A stretch of DNA of 64,000 bases from Bacillota bacterium (lineage in GTDB: Bacteria > Bacillota > Clostridia > Peptostreptococcales > Anaerovoracaceae). The stretch is taken from the NCBI GenBank assembly GCA_017433375.1, contig JAFRHG010000030.1, positions 1 to 64,000 of the forward strand, written 5' to 3'. The notes under the pieces were generated by a model. That model searched no databases, was not told the DNA's origin, and worked only from the letters and a program-made list of their open reading frames with translations. Shown here in pieces: positions 43,958-52,394 of this stretch. Each line of letters opens with the position of its first letter. The stretch's first letter is position 1. Made by a program: the position numbers and the translations under genes.

Positions 43958-44416
43958 ATGTGGAAAGGCGGAGTGCGGGTAATCGTACTCGACGAAAAGG
44001 ATCGCATGCTCCTGGTGCGGCAGCACCATGAGGACAAGGATATCTGGATGGTTCCCGGCGGCGGGATCGAAGAAGGGGAGAGCGCCCGGGAGGCCGCTGT
44101 CCGCGAAGTAAAGGAAGAGACCGGACTGGACATCGTCTGCGACGGCCTGCTCTGGCATGTGGAGGAGGTCTCCGCCCGGGGCCAGCGCTTCGTCAACTTC
44201 TTCATGGGCCATCTGGCGGACAGCCGCCAGCAGCTGGAACTCGGCTGGGATCCGGAACTGGCGAAGGACAGCCAGGTCCTTCGGGAAGTGGTCTTTCTGA
44301 GCCGGGAGGAGATCGCGGATCTGGAGATTCTGTATCCGGAGTATCTGAAAGATGAATTCTGGGACCTGCGGGAAAGCGGCCGGCTCGGCTACGACGCCTT
44401 CCGCGTGCGGGAATAG
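43958..44416 (+). CDS. Nudix hydrolase
   Basis: A 152-residue protein with a complete Nudix box, GGGIEEGESAREAAVREVKEETGL (about residues 35-58), for metal-dependent pyrophosphate hydrolysis. The N-terminal strand VRVIVLDEKDRMLLVRQHHEDKDIWMVPGGG is typical. The substrate is unknown. ATG 43958 has ggagagg upstream; the upstream open frame lacks an SD. A 32-bp tandem repeat follows its stop. Confidence 0.87.
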   Translation: MWKGGVRVIVLDEKDRMLLVRQHHEDKDIWMVPGGGIEEGESAREAAVREVKEETGLDIVCDGLLWHVEEVSARGQRFVNFFMGHLADSRQQLELGWDPELAKDSQVLREVVFLSREEIADLEILYPEYLKDEFWDLRESGRLGYDAFRVRE

Positions 44417-44425
44417 GGCCCGGCC

Positions 44426-44517
44426 ATCAGCGACAGGCATCCACGGGGCAACTCCCTTATCAGCGACGATCAACCGCAGGGCGACCCCTTATCAGCGACG
44501 ATCAACCGCAGGGCAAG
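44426..44517 (+). repeat. Tandem repeat, 32-33 bp period, about 2.9 copies
   Basis: Units starting ATCAGCGAC lie at 44426, 44459 and 44491. The second and third match over about 26 bases; the first is diverged. It fills the gap between the Nudix gene and the cyclophilin gene. Confidence 0.85.
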
Positions 44518-44558
44518 ATGCCCCGCGGACTGACGATAACATCAACAGGAGGAAGAGT

Positions 44559-45041
44559 ATGAAGTACGTAAGAATCGAAATGGAGAACGGCGGTGTCATG
44601 AGAGGCGAACTCTATCCGGAGATCGCGCCCATCACCGTCGAGAACTTTGTGAAGCTGGTGGAGGACGGATTCTATGACGGCCTGATCTTTCACCGGGTCA
44701 TTCCCGGATTCATGATCCAGGGCGGCTGCCCCGACGGAACGGGTATGGGCGGCCCGGGCTGGAACATCAAAGGCGAGTTTTCCGGCAACGGCGTCAAGAA
44801 CGATCTGAAGCACGAGCGCGGTGTCCTGTCCATGGCCAGAGCCATGCATCCCGATTCCGCGGGCTCCCAGTTCTTCATCATGGTCGCCACCTCGCCCCAT
44901 CTGGACGGCCAGTACGCGGCCTTCGGCAAGATCACCGAGGGCATGGAGGTGGCCGACGCCATCGTGCAGCAGCCCCGGAACGCCATGGACAAACCCAACA
45001 AGCCCCAGCGCATGAAGAAGGTCACCATCGAAGAAGACTAG
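44559..45041 (+). CDS. Cyclophilin-type peptidyl-prolyl isomerase
   Basis: A 160-residue cytoplasmic cyclophilin: GFYDGLIFHRVIPGFMIQGGCPDGTGMGG (catalytic R), AMHPDSAGSQFFIMVA and LDGQYAAFGKITEGM. ATG 44559 has an excellent SD (aggagg). No signal peptide is present. It assists protein folding by proline isomerisation. Confidence 0.92.
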   Translation: MKYVRIEMENGGVMRGELYPEIAPITVENFVKLVEDGFYDGLIFHRVIPGFMIQGGCPDGTGMGGPGWNIKGEFSGNGVKNDLKHERGVLSMARAMHPDSAGSQFFIMVATSPHLDGQYAAFGKITEGMEVADAIVQQPRNAMDKPNKPQRMKKVTIEED

Positions 45042-45070
45042 GGGCATCAGAACATTAATTGGAAGAAAAT

Positions 45071-45109
45071 CCCATCCCGTGGTGTATAACGGGGTGGGAT
45101 TGCTTTTGC
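45071..45109 (+). terminator. Terminator of the cyclophilin gene
   Basis: CCCATCCCG (from 45071) pairs with CGGGGTGGG (45090-45098), followed by TTGCTTTTGC at 45100-45109, a weak T-tract that is itself a variant of the dispersed motif. Confidence 0.65.
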
Positions 45110-45354
45110 CCATTCACGAATATCCATATATTTCCAGTGAAAACAGCCTTTTTCGGACCGCTCGTGAATAAATCAGACCTGAATTCTATTTCATACACCG
45201 TTTTTCCCGTTTTCGGTGTATGAAATCGATTTTCAGAAGAAAACATTCACAGAATGGAAATATATGGTAGCTTTTAGGCCAAAATCAGGGGATCTGGTGA
45301 ATGAATGAGCGGTTCAGGCTCAATTATTCACGAGGTGGAAATATATGGAAGCGC
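45110..45354. repeat. Nested inverted repeats in an AT-rich noncoding gap
   Basis: Three inverted-repeat pairs nest here. TTTCATACACCG (45189-45200) faces CGGTGTATGAAA (45214-45225), a perfect 12-bp pair with a 13-nt loop. CTCGTGAATAA (45160-45170) faces TTATTCACGAG (45324-45334). CCATATATTTCC (45124-45135) faces GGAAATATATGG at 45256-45267, with a further direct copy at 45337. The last copy extends to the 18-mer also found at 27603. No coding potential is seen. Confidence 0.8.
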
Positions 45355-45412
45355 CGGAATGGCCATAAGCGGGAGAGAAGCGGAAAAGCAATCCCGGTCC
45401 CGAAAAAAATGA

Positions 45413-45441
45413 TTGACAACTTCATTTCGCTGAAGTATCAT
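45413..45441 (+). promoter_or_regulatory. Promoter of the T-box / trpB transcript
   Basis: TTGACA (45413-45418), 17 nt, TATCAT (45436-45441). It is identical in its hexamers and spacing to the Rrf2 promoter at 29701. Confidence 0.8.
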
Positions 45442-45448
45442 GATGGCA

Positions 45449-45767
45449 ATTAAAGACAAAACCGATGACGGGGAAGTAAAACTGAGGGACGGTTTCCCAG
45501 AGAGTCCGGGGTGGTGTGATCCGGGCAGACGCAGTTTCAGTAAATGGGCCCCGGAGGGCGAGGTGAACGCGAGGGTCACCGGCAGGCAAAGGCAACAGCG
45601 ATGGATATCGCAGCCGGCCGCCGGGAGAACCGCAAGTAGCTGAGACGCGACGCCGGCGTAACGGGCGAGGAGTGTGATGGCACTCTGCAGAGTGGACGCA
45701 GCGATGCGTCAATCAAGGTGGTACCGCAGGCTAACGCTTGTCCTTGTGTGAGGACAGGCGTTTTTTA
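45449..45767 (+). promoter_or_regulatory. T-box leader, tryptophan-specific
   Basis: The stem I motifs AGAGAG (near 45500) and GGTGGTGTGA are followed by a candidate specifier TGG at 45545-45547, matching tRNATrp. The T-box bulge AAGGTGGTACCGC lies at 45715-45727. A terminator (AACGC...GCGTT, T-run) occupies 45733-45766. Uncharged tRNATrp would favour the antiterminator and switch on the downstream gene. A copy of the dispersed 10-mer (45586-45595) sits in the variable region between stem I and the T-box. Confidence 0.9.
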
Positions 45768-45830
45768 TTCCTGAGGTATCCGCTGCAGAGACTCCTGAGG
45801 TCAGTGCTCAGAAAAGAAAGGAATCAAAAA

Positions 45831-47210
45831 ATGAGCAACATCAAAGAAATCCCGTACAAGATCTATCTGGAAGAAGAGGAAATGCCCCGGCAGTATTACA
45901 ACGTCCGGGCGGACATGAAGACCAAGCCGGCGCCTCTGCTGAATCCGGCGACCCACAAGCCCATGACGGCGGAGGAGCTGGAGGCGGTGTTCTGCAAGGA
46001 GCTGGTGAAGCAGGAACTGAACAACGATGACCGCTACATCGATATTCCGGAGGAGGTCCGCAGCTTCTACCGGATGTACCGGCCGTCCCCTCTGGTCCGG
46101 GCTTACTGCCTGGAGGAAAAGCTGGATACGCCGGCCCACATCTACTACAAGTTCGAGGGCAGCAACACCAGCGGAAGCCACAAGTTGAACTCCGCCATCG
46201 CCCAGGCCTACTATGCCAAGAAGCAGGGCCTGAAGGGCGTGACCACGGAAACCGGAGCCGGCCAGTGGGGCACAGCCCTGTCCATGGCCTGCGCCTACCT
46301 GGATCTGGAGTGCGACGTGTACATGGTCAAGGTGTCCTATGAGCAGAAGCCCTTCCGGCGGGATGTGATGAGAACTTACGGCGCGACGGTCACCCCGTCC
46401 CCGTCCACCAATACCCATGTGGGGCGGAAGATCCTGGAGGAGCATCCGGGGACGACGGGCAGCCTGGGCTGCGCCATTTCCGAAGCTGTGGAGGCAGCGG
46501 TATCCAGAGAGGGTTACCGGTACGTTCTGGGCAGTGTGCTGAACCAGGTGCTTCTGCATCAGTCCATCATCGGTCAGGAGACCAAGACGGCACTGGAAAA
46601 ATATGACATTGAGCCGGATATGATCATCGGCTGCTGCGGCGGCGGATCCAACTTCGGCGGCCTGATCTCTCCCTTCATGGGTGAAAAGATCCGGGGAGAA
46701 AAGGACATCCGCGTCATCGGTGTGGAGCCGGCTTCCTGCCCCAGCCTGAGCAGAGGAAAGTACGCCTACGACTTCTGCGACACGGGCAAGGTCTGCCCCC
46801 TGGCGAAGATGTACACCCTGGGCAGCGGATTCATTCCTTCCCCCAACCACGCGGGCGGCCTGCGTTACCACGGTATGAGCGGCATCGTATCCCAGCTCTA
46901 TGACGACGGCTACATCGAGGTCAGGTCCTACGAGCAGACGGAAGTGTTCAAGGCGGCGGTCGACTTTGCGAAGGTGGAGGGAATCCTGCCGGCGCCGGAG
47001 AGCAGCCACGCCATCAAGGCGGCCATCGACGAGGCCATGATCTGCAAGGAGACCGGCGAGGAAAAGAACATCGTCCTGGGACTGACCGGCACGGGCTACT
47101 TCGATATGGTGGCCTACGGGAAATACCTGGACGGCGACATGGACGATTACATCCCCACCGATGCCGAGCTGGAGGAGGGCTTCGCCACCCTGCCGAAGAT
47201 CGAGGAGTAA
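45831..47210 (+). CDS. trpB: TrpB2-type tryptophan synthase beta-like PLP enzyme
   Basis: A 459-residue PLP enzyme. The lysine lies in GSNTSGSHKLNSA and the phosphate-binding loop is CCGGGSNFGG. Length and motifs (TTETGAGQWGTALSMACAYL) match the TrpB2 clade, which often stands alone without TrpA. No other trp genes are adjacent. Control by a Trp T-box indicates that it makes or salvages tryptophan, perhaps from indole and serine. ATG 45831 follows aaagaaagga. This assignment is by motif and context. Confidence 0.92.
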   Translation: MSNIKEIPYKIYLEEEEMPRQYYNVRADMKTKPAPLLNPATHKPMTAEELEAVFCKELVKQELNNDDRYIDIPEEVRSFYRMYRPSPLVRAYCLEEKLDTPAHIYYKFEGSNTSGSHKLNSAIAQAYYAKKQGLKGVTTETGAGQWGTALSMACAYLDLECDVYMVKVSYEQKPFRRDVMRTYGATVTPSPSTNTHVGRKILEEHPGTTGSLGCAISEAVEAAVSREGYRYVLGSVLNQVLLHQSIIGQETKTALEKYDIEPDMIIGCCGGGSNFGGLISPFMGEKIRGEKDIRVIGVEPASCPSLSRGKYAYDFCDTGKVCPLAKMYTLGSGFIPSPNHAGGLRYHGMSGIVSQLYDDGYIEVRSYEQTEVFKAAVDFAKVEGILPAPESSHAIKAAIDEAMICKETGEEKNIVLGLTGTGYFDMVAYGKYLDGDMDDYIPTDAELEEGFATLPKIEE

Positions 47211-47284
47211 ACCTGCCAAAGATCGAAGCGAAAATGCCTGAGACCGAGGCATAAATAATCTGCCGGAAGTTCGGGTCAGTATGT

Positions 47285-47331
47285 TATAATGAAGTTCCAC
47301 AGCCCCCGGGGCTGCTGGGACTTCTTTTTTC
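47285..47331 (+). terminator. Promoter-like -10 followed directly by an intrinsic terminator
   Basis: TATAAT (47285-47290) is followed by a hairpin (GAAGTTCCA / TGGGACTTC, with CAGCCCC / GGGGCTG inside) and TTTTTT ending at 47331. The hairpin ends the trpB transcript. A fortuitous or regulatory promoter cannot be excluded. Confidence 0.7.
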
Positions 47332-47372
47332 GTGCGCCGGAAGGGCGCGCAGTCTGGCAAGGAGGAAACCAC

Positions 47373-48107
47373 TTGAGACGAAGCAATATCGACATATCGT
47401 TCATCATCATCGTTGCGGTACTGGCCTTTATGTCCCTGCGGGACGGGGCCATGACGGACCCGATGACCTGGATCAGGGACAAGATCGTGATCGTCCCGGC
47501 CATCTTCATCGGCCTGACTTTTCATGAATTCGCCCACGCCTTTGTGGCGGACAAGCTGGGAGACAGCACGCCCAGGCAGCAGGGCAGGGTGACCCTGAAT
47601 CCCCTGGCCCACATCGACTGGGTCGGGCTGCTGTGCCTGTTTTTCGTAGGCTTCGGCTGGGGACAGCCGGTGCAGATCGATCCCCGGCAGTTCAAGCACC
47701 CGCGGCGGGATGAGTTTTTGGTATCCATCGCCGGCGTGACCATGAATTTCCTGCTGGCCATCGTCTTCGCGCTGATCAGCAAGCTCGTTCTGGTTATCTT
47801 CGGCACATCCTGGGCAAACTCCGGATTCGGCGTCTCCGTCTGGATGATGCTGGAGTACGTCATCATCATCAATCTGGTGCTGATGGTATTCAACCTGATT
47901 CCGGTTCCGCCCCTGGACGGATTCAACATCCTCGCCCAGATCATCGGCTTCGGCCAGACGGAACTCTACTGGAAAATCTACACCTACGGGAACTGGATCC
48001 TGATCGCGCTGATCGTCTTCGGCGTGACGGGGAGGATCATTTCACCCTGCGTGCAGTTCCTGTACAGCCTGATCGCGAATATCGTCGGCCTGCCCTGGGG
48101 GTATTGA
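47373..48107 (+). CDS. Site-2 protease family membrane metalloprotease
   Basis: A 244-residue polytopic protein. The zinc motif HExxH is FHEFAHAF and the third ligand motif is NLIPVPPLDG, typical of the S2P family of intramembrane proteases. Several hydrophobic helices surround them. The start is TTG 47373, 7-9 nt after aaggagg; the upstream extension of the frame has no SD and overlaps the terminator. It lies 6 nt before pcrA. Confidence 0.85.
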   Translation: MRRSNIDISFIIIVAVLAFMSLRDGAMTDPMTWIRDKIVIVPAIFIGLTFHEFAHAFVADKLGDSTPRQQGRVTLNPLAHIDWVGLLCLFFVGFGWGQPVQIDPRQFKHPRRDEFLVSIAGVTMNFLLAIVFALISKLVLVIFGTSWANSGFGVSVWMMLEYVIIINLVLMVFNLIPVPPLDGFNILAQIIGFGQTELYWKIYTYGNWILIALIVFGVTGRIISPCVQFLYSLIANIVGLPWGY

Positions 48108-48113
48108 TAAGGG

Positions 48114-50348
48114 ATGAGAGATTATCTGGCAAAACTCAATGAAAAGCAACGCGAAGCGGCCCTGCATACGGAAGGGCCGCTGTTAATCCTGGCCGGAGCC
48201 GGGAGCGGCAAGACCAGCACCATGACCTGCCGCATCGCCTATCTGATCGAGGAGAAGGGGGTCAACCCCTGGAACATCCTGGCGGTGACCTTTACGAACA
48301 AGGCTGCCAAGGAGATGCGGGACCGGGTAGAGGCCCTGGTGGGAGAGGGACTGAACATGTGGATCCTGACCTTCCACTCAGCCTGCCTGCGGATCCTTCG
48401 CCGCCACGCGGAGTTGCTGGGCTACGGCCGGGACTTCGCCGTCTACGATCCCACGGATCAGAAGACCCTGGTCAAGAACATCTGCCGGGACCTGCAGATC
48501 GACACGAAGAAATTCACGCCGGCCTATTTCCTGGGCAACATCAGCAAGTGCAAGGAGAACCGCGTCACCCCCGCCCAGTACGAGCGGGAATACGGCAGCG
48601 ACTTCCGGGAGCAGATGGTCCAGAAGGTGTACGCGGCCTACGAGAAGCAGCTGAAAAAGAACAACGCCATGGACTTTGACGACCTGCTGCTCAACACGGT
48701 GCGCCTCTTTGAGGCCGACGAGGAGGTGCTGCTCCAGTACCAGCACCGGTTCCGCTACATCATGGTGGACGAGTACCAGGACACCAACCAGATCCAGTAC
48801 GCCTTCGTGCATATGCTGGCCCAGGAGAGGGGCAACATCTGCGTGGTGGGCGATGACGACCAGTGCATCTACCAGTGGCGGGGCGCGGACATCCGCAACA
48901 TCCTGGAATTCGAAAAGGACTTCCCGGGAGCGAAGGTGGTCAAGCTGGAGCAGAATTACCGGTCCACGGGCAACATCCTGGCCGCGGCCCACAGCGTGAT
49001 CGCCTGCAACAGCGCCCGCAAGGACAAGAAGCTCTGGACGGACGCGGAGGAGGGCTCCAAGGTGACCTACTGCCGCGCCATGGATGAGCGGGAAGAGGCG
49101 TCCTATATCGCCGGGGAGATCGGCCGGATCCACGACGGCGCCTACAGCGGCGACGCGGGCAAGCGCTACAGCGACTTCGCCGTTCTCTACCGGACCAACG
49201 CCCAGTCCCGTACTTTCGAGGAAGCCCTGTCCCGGCGGAACGTTCCCTACCGGGTCCTGGGCGGCCTGCGCTACTACGACCGCAAGGAGATCAAGGACAT
49301 CATGTGCTACATGCGCCTGGTGCAGAACCGGGCCGATGATCTGGCCCTGGTGCGGATCATCAACGAGCCGAAGCGGGGCATCGGCGGGAAGACTCTGGAG
49401 AAGCTCCAGACCCTGGCGGCCGTCCGTTCGGAGAGCCTCTTCGACACCCTGCTGGACCAGGAGGTCACGGCCTCTCTTTCCGCAAAGGCAAGGGAGGGCA
49501 TTGCCGCCTTCACGGAGATGATCACCGACTTTGCAGGACAGCAGGAGAACATGCGCGTTTCCGATCTGTATGACGGACTGCTGGTCCGCTCCGGCTACCT
49601 GAAGGCCCTGGAGGATCAGCGGACGGTGGAGAGCGAAAGCCGGATCGAAAACCTGATGGAGTTCAAATCCGTCATTTACGATTACGAAAACGAGGACGCC
49701 AACCTGACCCTGGCGGAGTTCATGGAGCGGATCGCCCTGCTGGCCGATGTGGACAACCACGACGCCGGCGAGGACGCGGTGGTGCTCATGACCCTGCACA
49801 GCGCCAAGGGGCTGGAATTCCCCTTCGTCTTCATGCCGGGCATGGAGGACGGGCTCTTCCCGGGATGGCGCGCCTTCGACCGGCCCGACGGGCTGGAGGA
49901 GGAGCGGCGGCTCTGTTATGTGGGCATCACCCGGGCGAAGGAGCGGCTCTGGATGACCAGCGCCGAATGCCGGACCCTCTACGGCAGGACAGACTACACC
50001 AGGGAATCCCAGTTCATGCGGGAACTGGATCCGAAGTTGGTGGAAGGGGACGGCGTGATGAAGAAGCGGGATCGGACGGAAGGCCAGTTCCGGGACGGCA
50101 TCCGCAGCGCCCGGCCGGCCAGGCCTTTTGATCAGCTGAAGTATGCCCGCCAGATGACCGAGCGGAACGCGGCGGCTATGGCGAAGACGGCGGAAGAAAA
50201 CTTCGTGGCGGGGGACCGGGTGGTCCACCCGAAATTCGGCGAGGGCGAGGTGCTTTCCTGTGAGGGAAAGATCATCCGCGTTGCCTTTGCAGACGGAGAA
50301 AAGAAACTGGCGCTGGGAATGGCTCCCCTCAGCCGGGCGGAAGGATAA
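48114..50348 (+). CDS. pcrA: ATP-dependent DNA helicase PcrA
   Basis: A 744-residue UvrD/PcrA helicase with all SF1A motifs: AGAGSGKTSTM, TFTNKAAKEM, DEYQDTNQIQ, GDDDQCIYQWRGAD, NYRST, TLHSAKGLEFPFVF, YVGITRAKERL. The C-terminal Tudor-like domain (VVHPKFGEGEVLSCEGKIIRVAFADGEKKLALG) binds RNA polymerase in other species. It acts in replication restart and repair and heads the pcrA-ligA operon. Dispersed motif copies lie at 49482 and 50281. Confidence 0.95.
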   Translation: MRDYLAKLNEKQREAALHTEGPLLILAGAGSGKTSTMTCRIAYLIEEKGVNPWNILAVTFTNKAAKEMRDRVEALVGEGLNMWILTFHSACLRILRRHAELLGYGRDFAVYDPTDQKTLVKNICRDLQIDTKKFTPAYFLGNISKCKENRVTPAQYEREYGSDFREQMVQKVYAAYEKQLKKNNAMDFDDLLLNTVRLFEADEEVLLQYQHRFRYIMVDEYQDTNQIQYAFVHMLAQERGNICVVGDDDQCIYQWRGADIRNILEFEKDFPGAKVVKLEQNYRSTGNILAAAHSVIACNSARKDKKLWTDAEEGSKVTYCRAMDEREEASYIAGEIGRIHDGAYSGDAGKRYSDFAVLYRTNAQSRTFEEALSRRNVPYRVLGGLRYYDRKEIKDIMCYMRLVQNRADDLALVRIINEPKRGIGGKTLEKLQTLAAVRSESLFDTLLDQEVTASLSAKAREGIAAFTEMITDFAGQQENMRVSDLYDGLLVRSGYLKALEDQRTVESESRIENLMEFKSVIYDYENEDANLTLAEFMERIALLADVDNHDAGEDAVVLMTLHSAKGLEFPFVFMPGMEDGLFPGWRAFDRPDGLEEERRLCYVGITRAKERLWMTSAECRTLYGRTDYTRESQFMRELDPKLVEGDGVMKKRDRTEGQFRDGIRSARPARPFDQLKYARQMTERNAAAMAKTAEENFVAGDRVVHPKFGEGEVLSCEGKIIRVAFADGEKKLALGMAPLSRAEG

Positions 50349-50357
50349 GGAACAGGA

Positions 50358-52394
50358 ATGAGCGTGAGCGGGAATCGGGAAGACATGAACGTGAACGAAA
50401 ACCGGGAACGGATGAAGGAACTGGTCGATGTGCTGAACCGGGCATCGGAGGAATACTATCAGCACGACCGGGAGATGATGTCCAACGCGGAGTACGACCG
50501 GCTCTACGATGAGCTCGTCGCTCTGGAGAAGGAGACGGGCATCGTCCTGTCCGCCAGCCCCACGATCAACGTGGGCTATGAGGTGGTCAGCAGCCTGCCC
50601 AAGCAGCGGCATCCGGCGCCCATGCTGTCTCTGGACAAGACCAAGGATCCGGCGGCCCTGGCGGCCTGGCTGGGCGACAAGGAAGGCCTGCTGTCCTGGA
50701 AACTGGACGGGCTGACCATCGTGCTGACTTATGAGGAAGGCGAACTTTCCCGCGCGGTGACCCGTGGCGACGGCGTGACCGGCGAGGTGATCACGCCCAA
50801 CGCGAAGGTCTTTGACAACGTTCCCCTGACCATCCCCGAGAAGGGCGAGGTGGTCGTCCGGGGCGAGGCGGTCATCAGCTATCCGGATTTCGAGGAGATC
50901 AACCGGACCCTGGAGGAGGGCGCCGCTCTGTACAAGAACCCGCGGAATCTGTGCAGCGGGACGGTGCGGCAGCTGAACAGCGAGATCACGGCGGGGCGCC
51001 ATGTGCGGTTCTTCGCCTTTTCCCTGGCTTCCGGCGGGCCGGAAACGAACCTGCGCCGGGAGCAGATGGACTGGCTGAAAGGGCAGGGATTCGAGTGCGT
51101 GGACTTCGTGCCGGTGTCGGCGGCCACCGTGGAGGAGGCCGTGGCGGATTTCGCCGCGCGGATCCCCGACTACGAGATCCCTTCCGACGGCCTGGTGCTG
51201 ATCTACGATGACATCGCCTACGGGAAGTCTCTGGGGATCACGGCGAAATTTCCCCGGGATGCCATCGCCTTCAAGTGGCAGGATGAGATGGCCGAGACGG
51301 CCCTGCGCACCGTACTGTGGAATCCGTCCCGGACGGGGCTGATCAATCCCATCGCGGTTTTCGATCCCGTGGAGCTGGAGGGCACCACCGTCAGCCGGGC
51401 CTCGGTGCACAACGTGAGCATCGTGGAGGAGCTGCAGCTGGCGGAGGGGGACAGGATCCTGGTGTACAAGGCCAACATGATCATCCCCCAGATCGAGAAG
51501 AACCTCAGCGCCGGGGAAGATGCAGCGGAGGGCGAGGGCTCTGCGGACGCCGGGACCTCCCGCACTGAGCGGATGATCCGCCCGCCCCAGGCGTGCCCCG
51601 TCTGCGGGTCGGCGACGGTGGTCCGGGACGAGAACGGGATCCGGACGCTCCACTGTCCCAACCCCATGTGCCCGGCGAAACAGATCAAATCCTTCACCCA
51701 CTTCGTCAGCCGCAACGCGCTGAACATCGAGGGGCTGTCGGAGGCGACCCTGGAAAAGTTCGTCGACGAGGGCATGCTGAAGAGCCTGGCCGATATCTTC
51801 CGGCTGGAGCGCTTCCGGGATGCCATCGTGGAGATGGACGGCTTCGGGCAGAAGTCCTATGAGAACATCATCGCCGCGGCGCAGAAGGCCTCCCATACCA
51901 CGCCGGACCGGCTGCTCTACGGACTGGGCATTCCCGGGATCGGCTCGGCGACGGCCCGGCTGATCGCTTCGGCGGCCCGCAATAAATGGGAGACGATGCA
52001 GAACATGACCCTGGAGGAGCTGACCGGAATCGAGGGCATCGGCGAGATCATGGCCGAGGACTACCGGACCTGGTTTGCCGACGGGAAGCATCAGGAGCAG
52101 GTGGCGGATCTGCTGTCGGTTTTGACGCTGGATGAGTCCTTCGAGGATGCGGCGGAGCAGCCGCTGGCGGGGAAGACCTTCGTCATCACCGGCAGCCTGG
52201 AGCACTTCGCCAACCGGGATGAGGCGAAGGCGCAGGTGGAGCGGCTGGGCGGCAAGGTGGCCGGCTCCGTCAGCAAGAAGACGGACTACCTGATCAACAA
52301 CGACATCCACTCCGGCTCGTCCAAGAATAAAAAGGCAATCGAGCTGGGGATACCCATCATTACGGAAGAAGAATTTCTGGAGATGATACCATGA
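50358..52394 (+). CDS. ligA: NAD-dependent DNA ligase
   Basis: A 678-residue ligase. The adenylation lysine lies in LLSWKLDGLTIVLTYEEG, followed by OB fold, a C4 zinc finger (CPVCGSATVVRDENG...CPNPMC), a HhH region and a C-terminal BRCT domain (KTFVITGSLEHFANRDEAKAQVERLGGKVAGSVSKKTDYLI). ATG 50358 is used; ATG 50385 is an alternative. It follows pcrA by 9 nt, the usual arrangement. Confidence 0.95.
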   Translation: MSVSGNREDMNVNENRERMKELVDVLNRASEEYYQHDREMMSNAEYDRLYDELVALEKETGIVLSASPTINVGYEVVSSLPKQRHPAPMLSLDKTKDPAALAAWLGDKEGLLSWKLDGLTIVLTYEEGELSRAVTRGDGVTGEVITPNAKVFDNVPLTIPEKGEVVVRGEAVISYPDFEEINRTLEEGAALYKNPRNLCSGTVRQLNSEITAGRHVRFFAFSLASGGPETNLRREQMDWLKGQGFECVDFVPVSAATVEEAVADFAARIPDYEIPSDGLVLIYDDIAYGKSLGITAKFPRDAIAFKWQDEMAETALRTVLWNPSRTGLINPIAVFDPVELEGTTVSRASVHNVSIVEELQLAEGDRILVYKANMIIPQIEKNLSAGEDAAEGEGSADAGTSRTERMIRPPQACPVCGSATVVRDENGIRTLHCPNPMCPAKQIKSFTHFVSRNALNIEGLSEATLEKFVDEGMLKSLADIFRLERFRDAIVEMDGFGQKSYENIIAAAQKASHTTPDRLLYGLGIPGIGSATARLIASAARNKWETMQNMTLEELTGIEGIGEIMAEDYRTWFADGKHQEQVADLLSVLTLDESFEDAAEQPLAGKTFVITGSLEHFANRDEAKAQVERLGGKVAGSVSKKTDYLINNDIHSGSSKNKKAIELGIPIITEEEFLEMIP

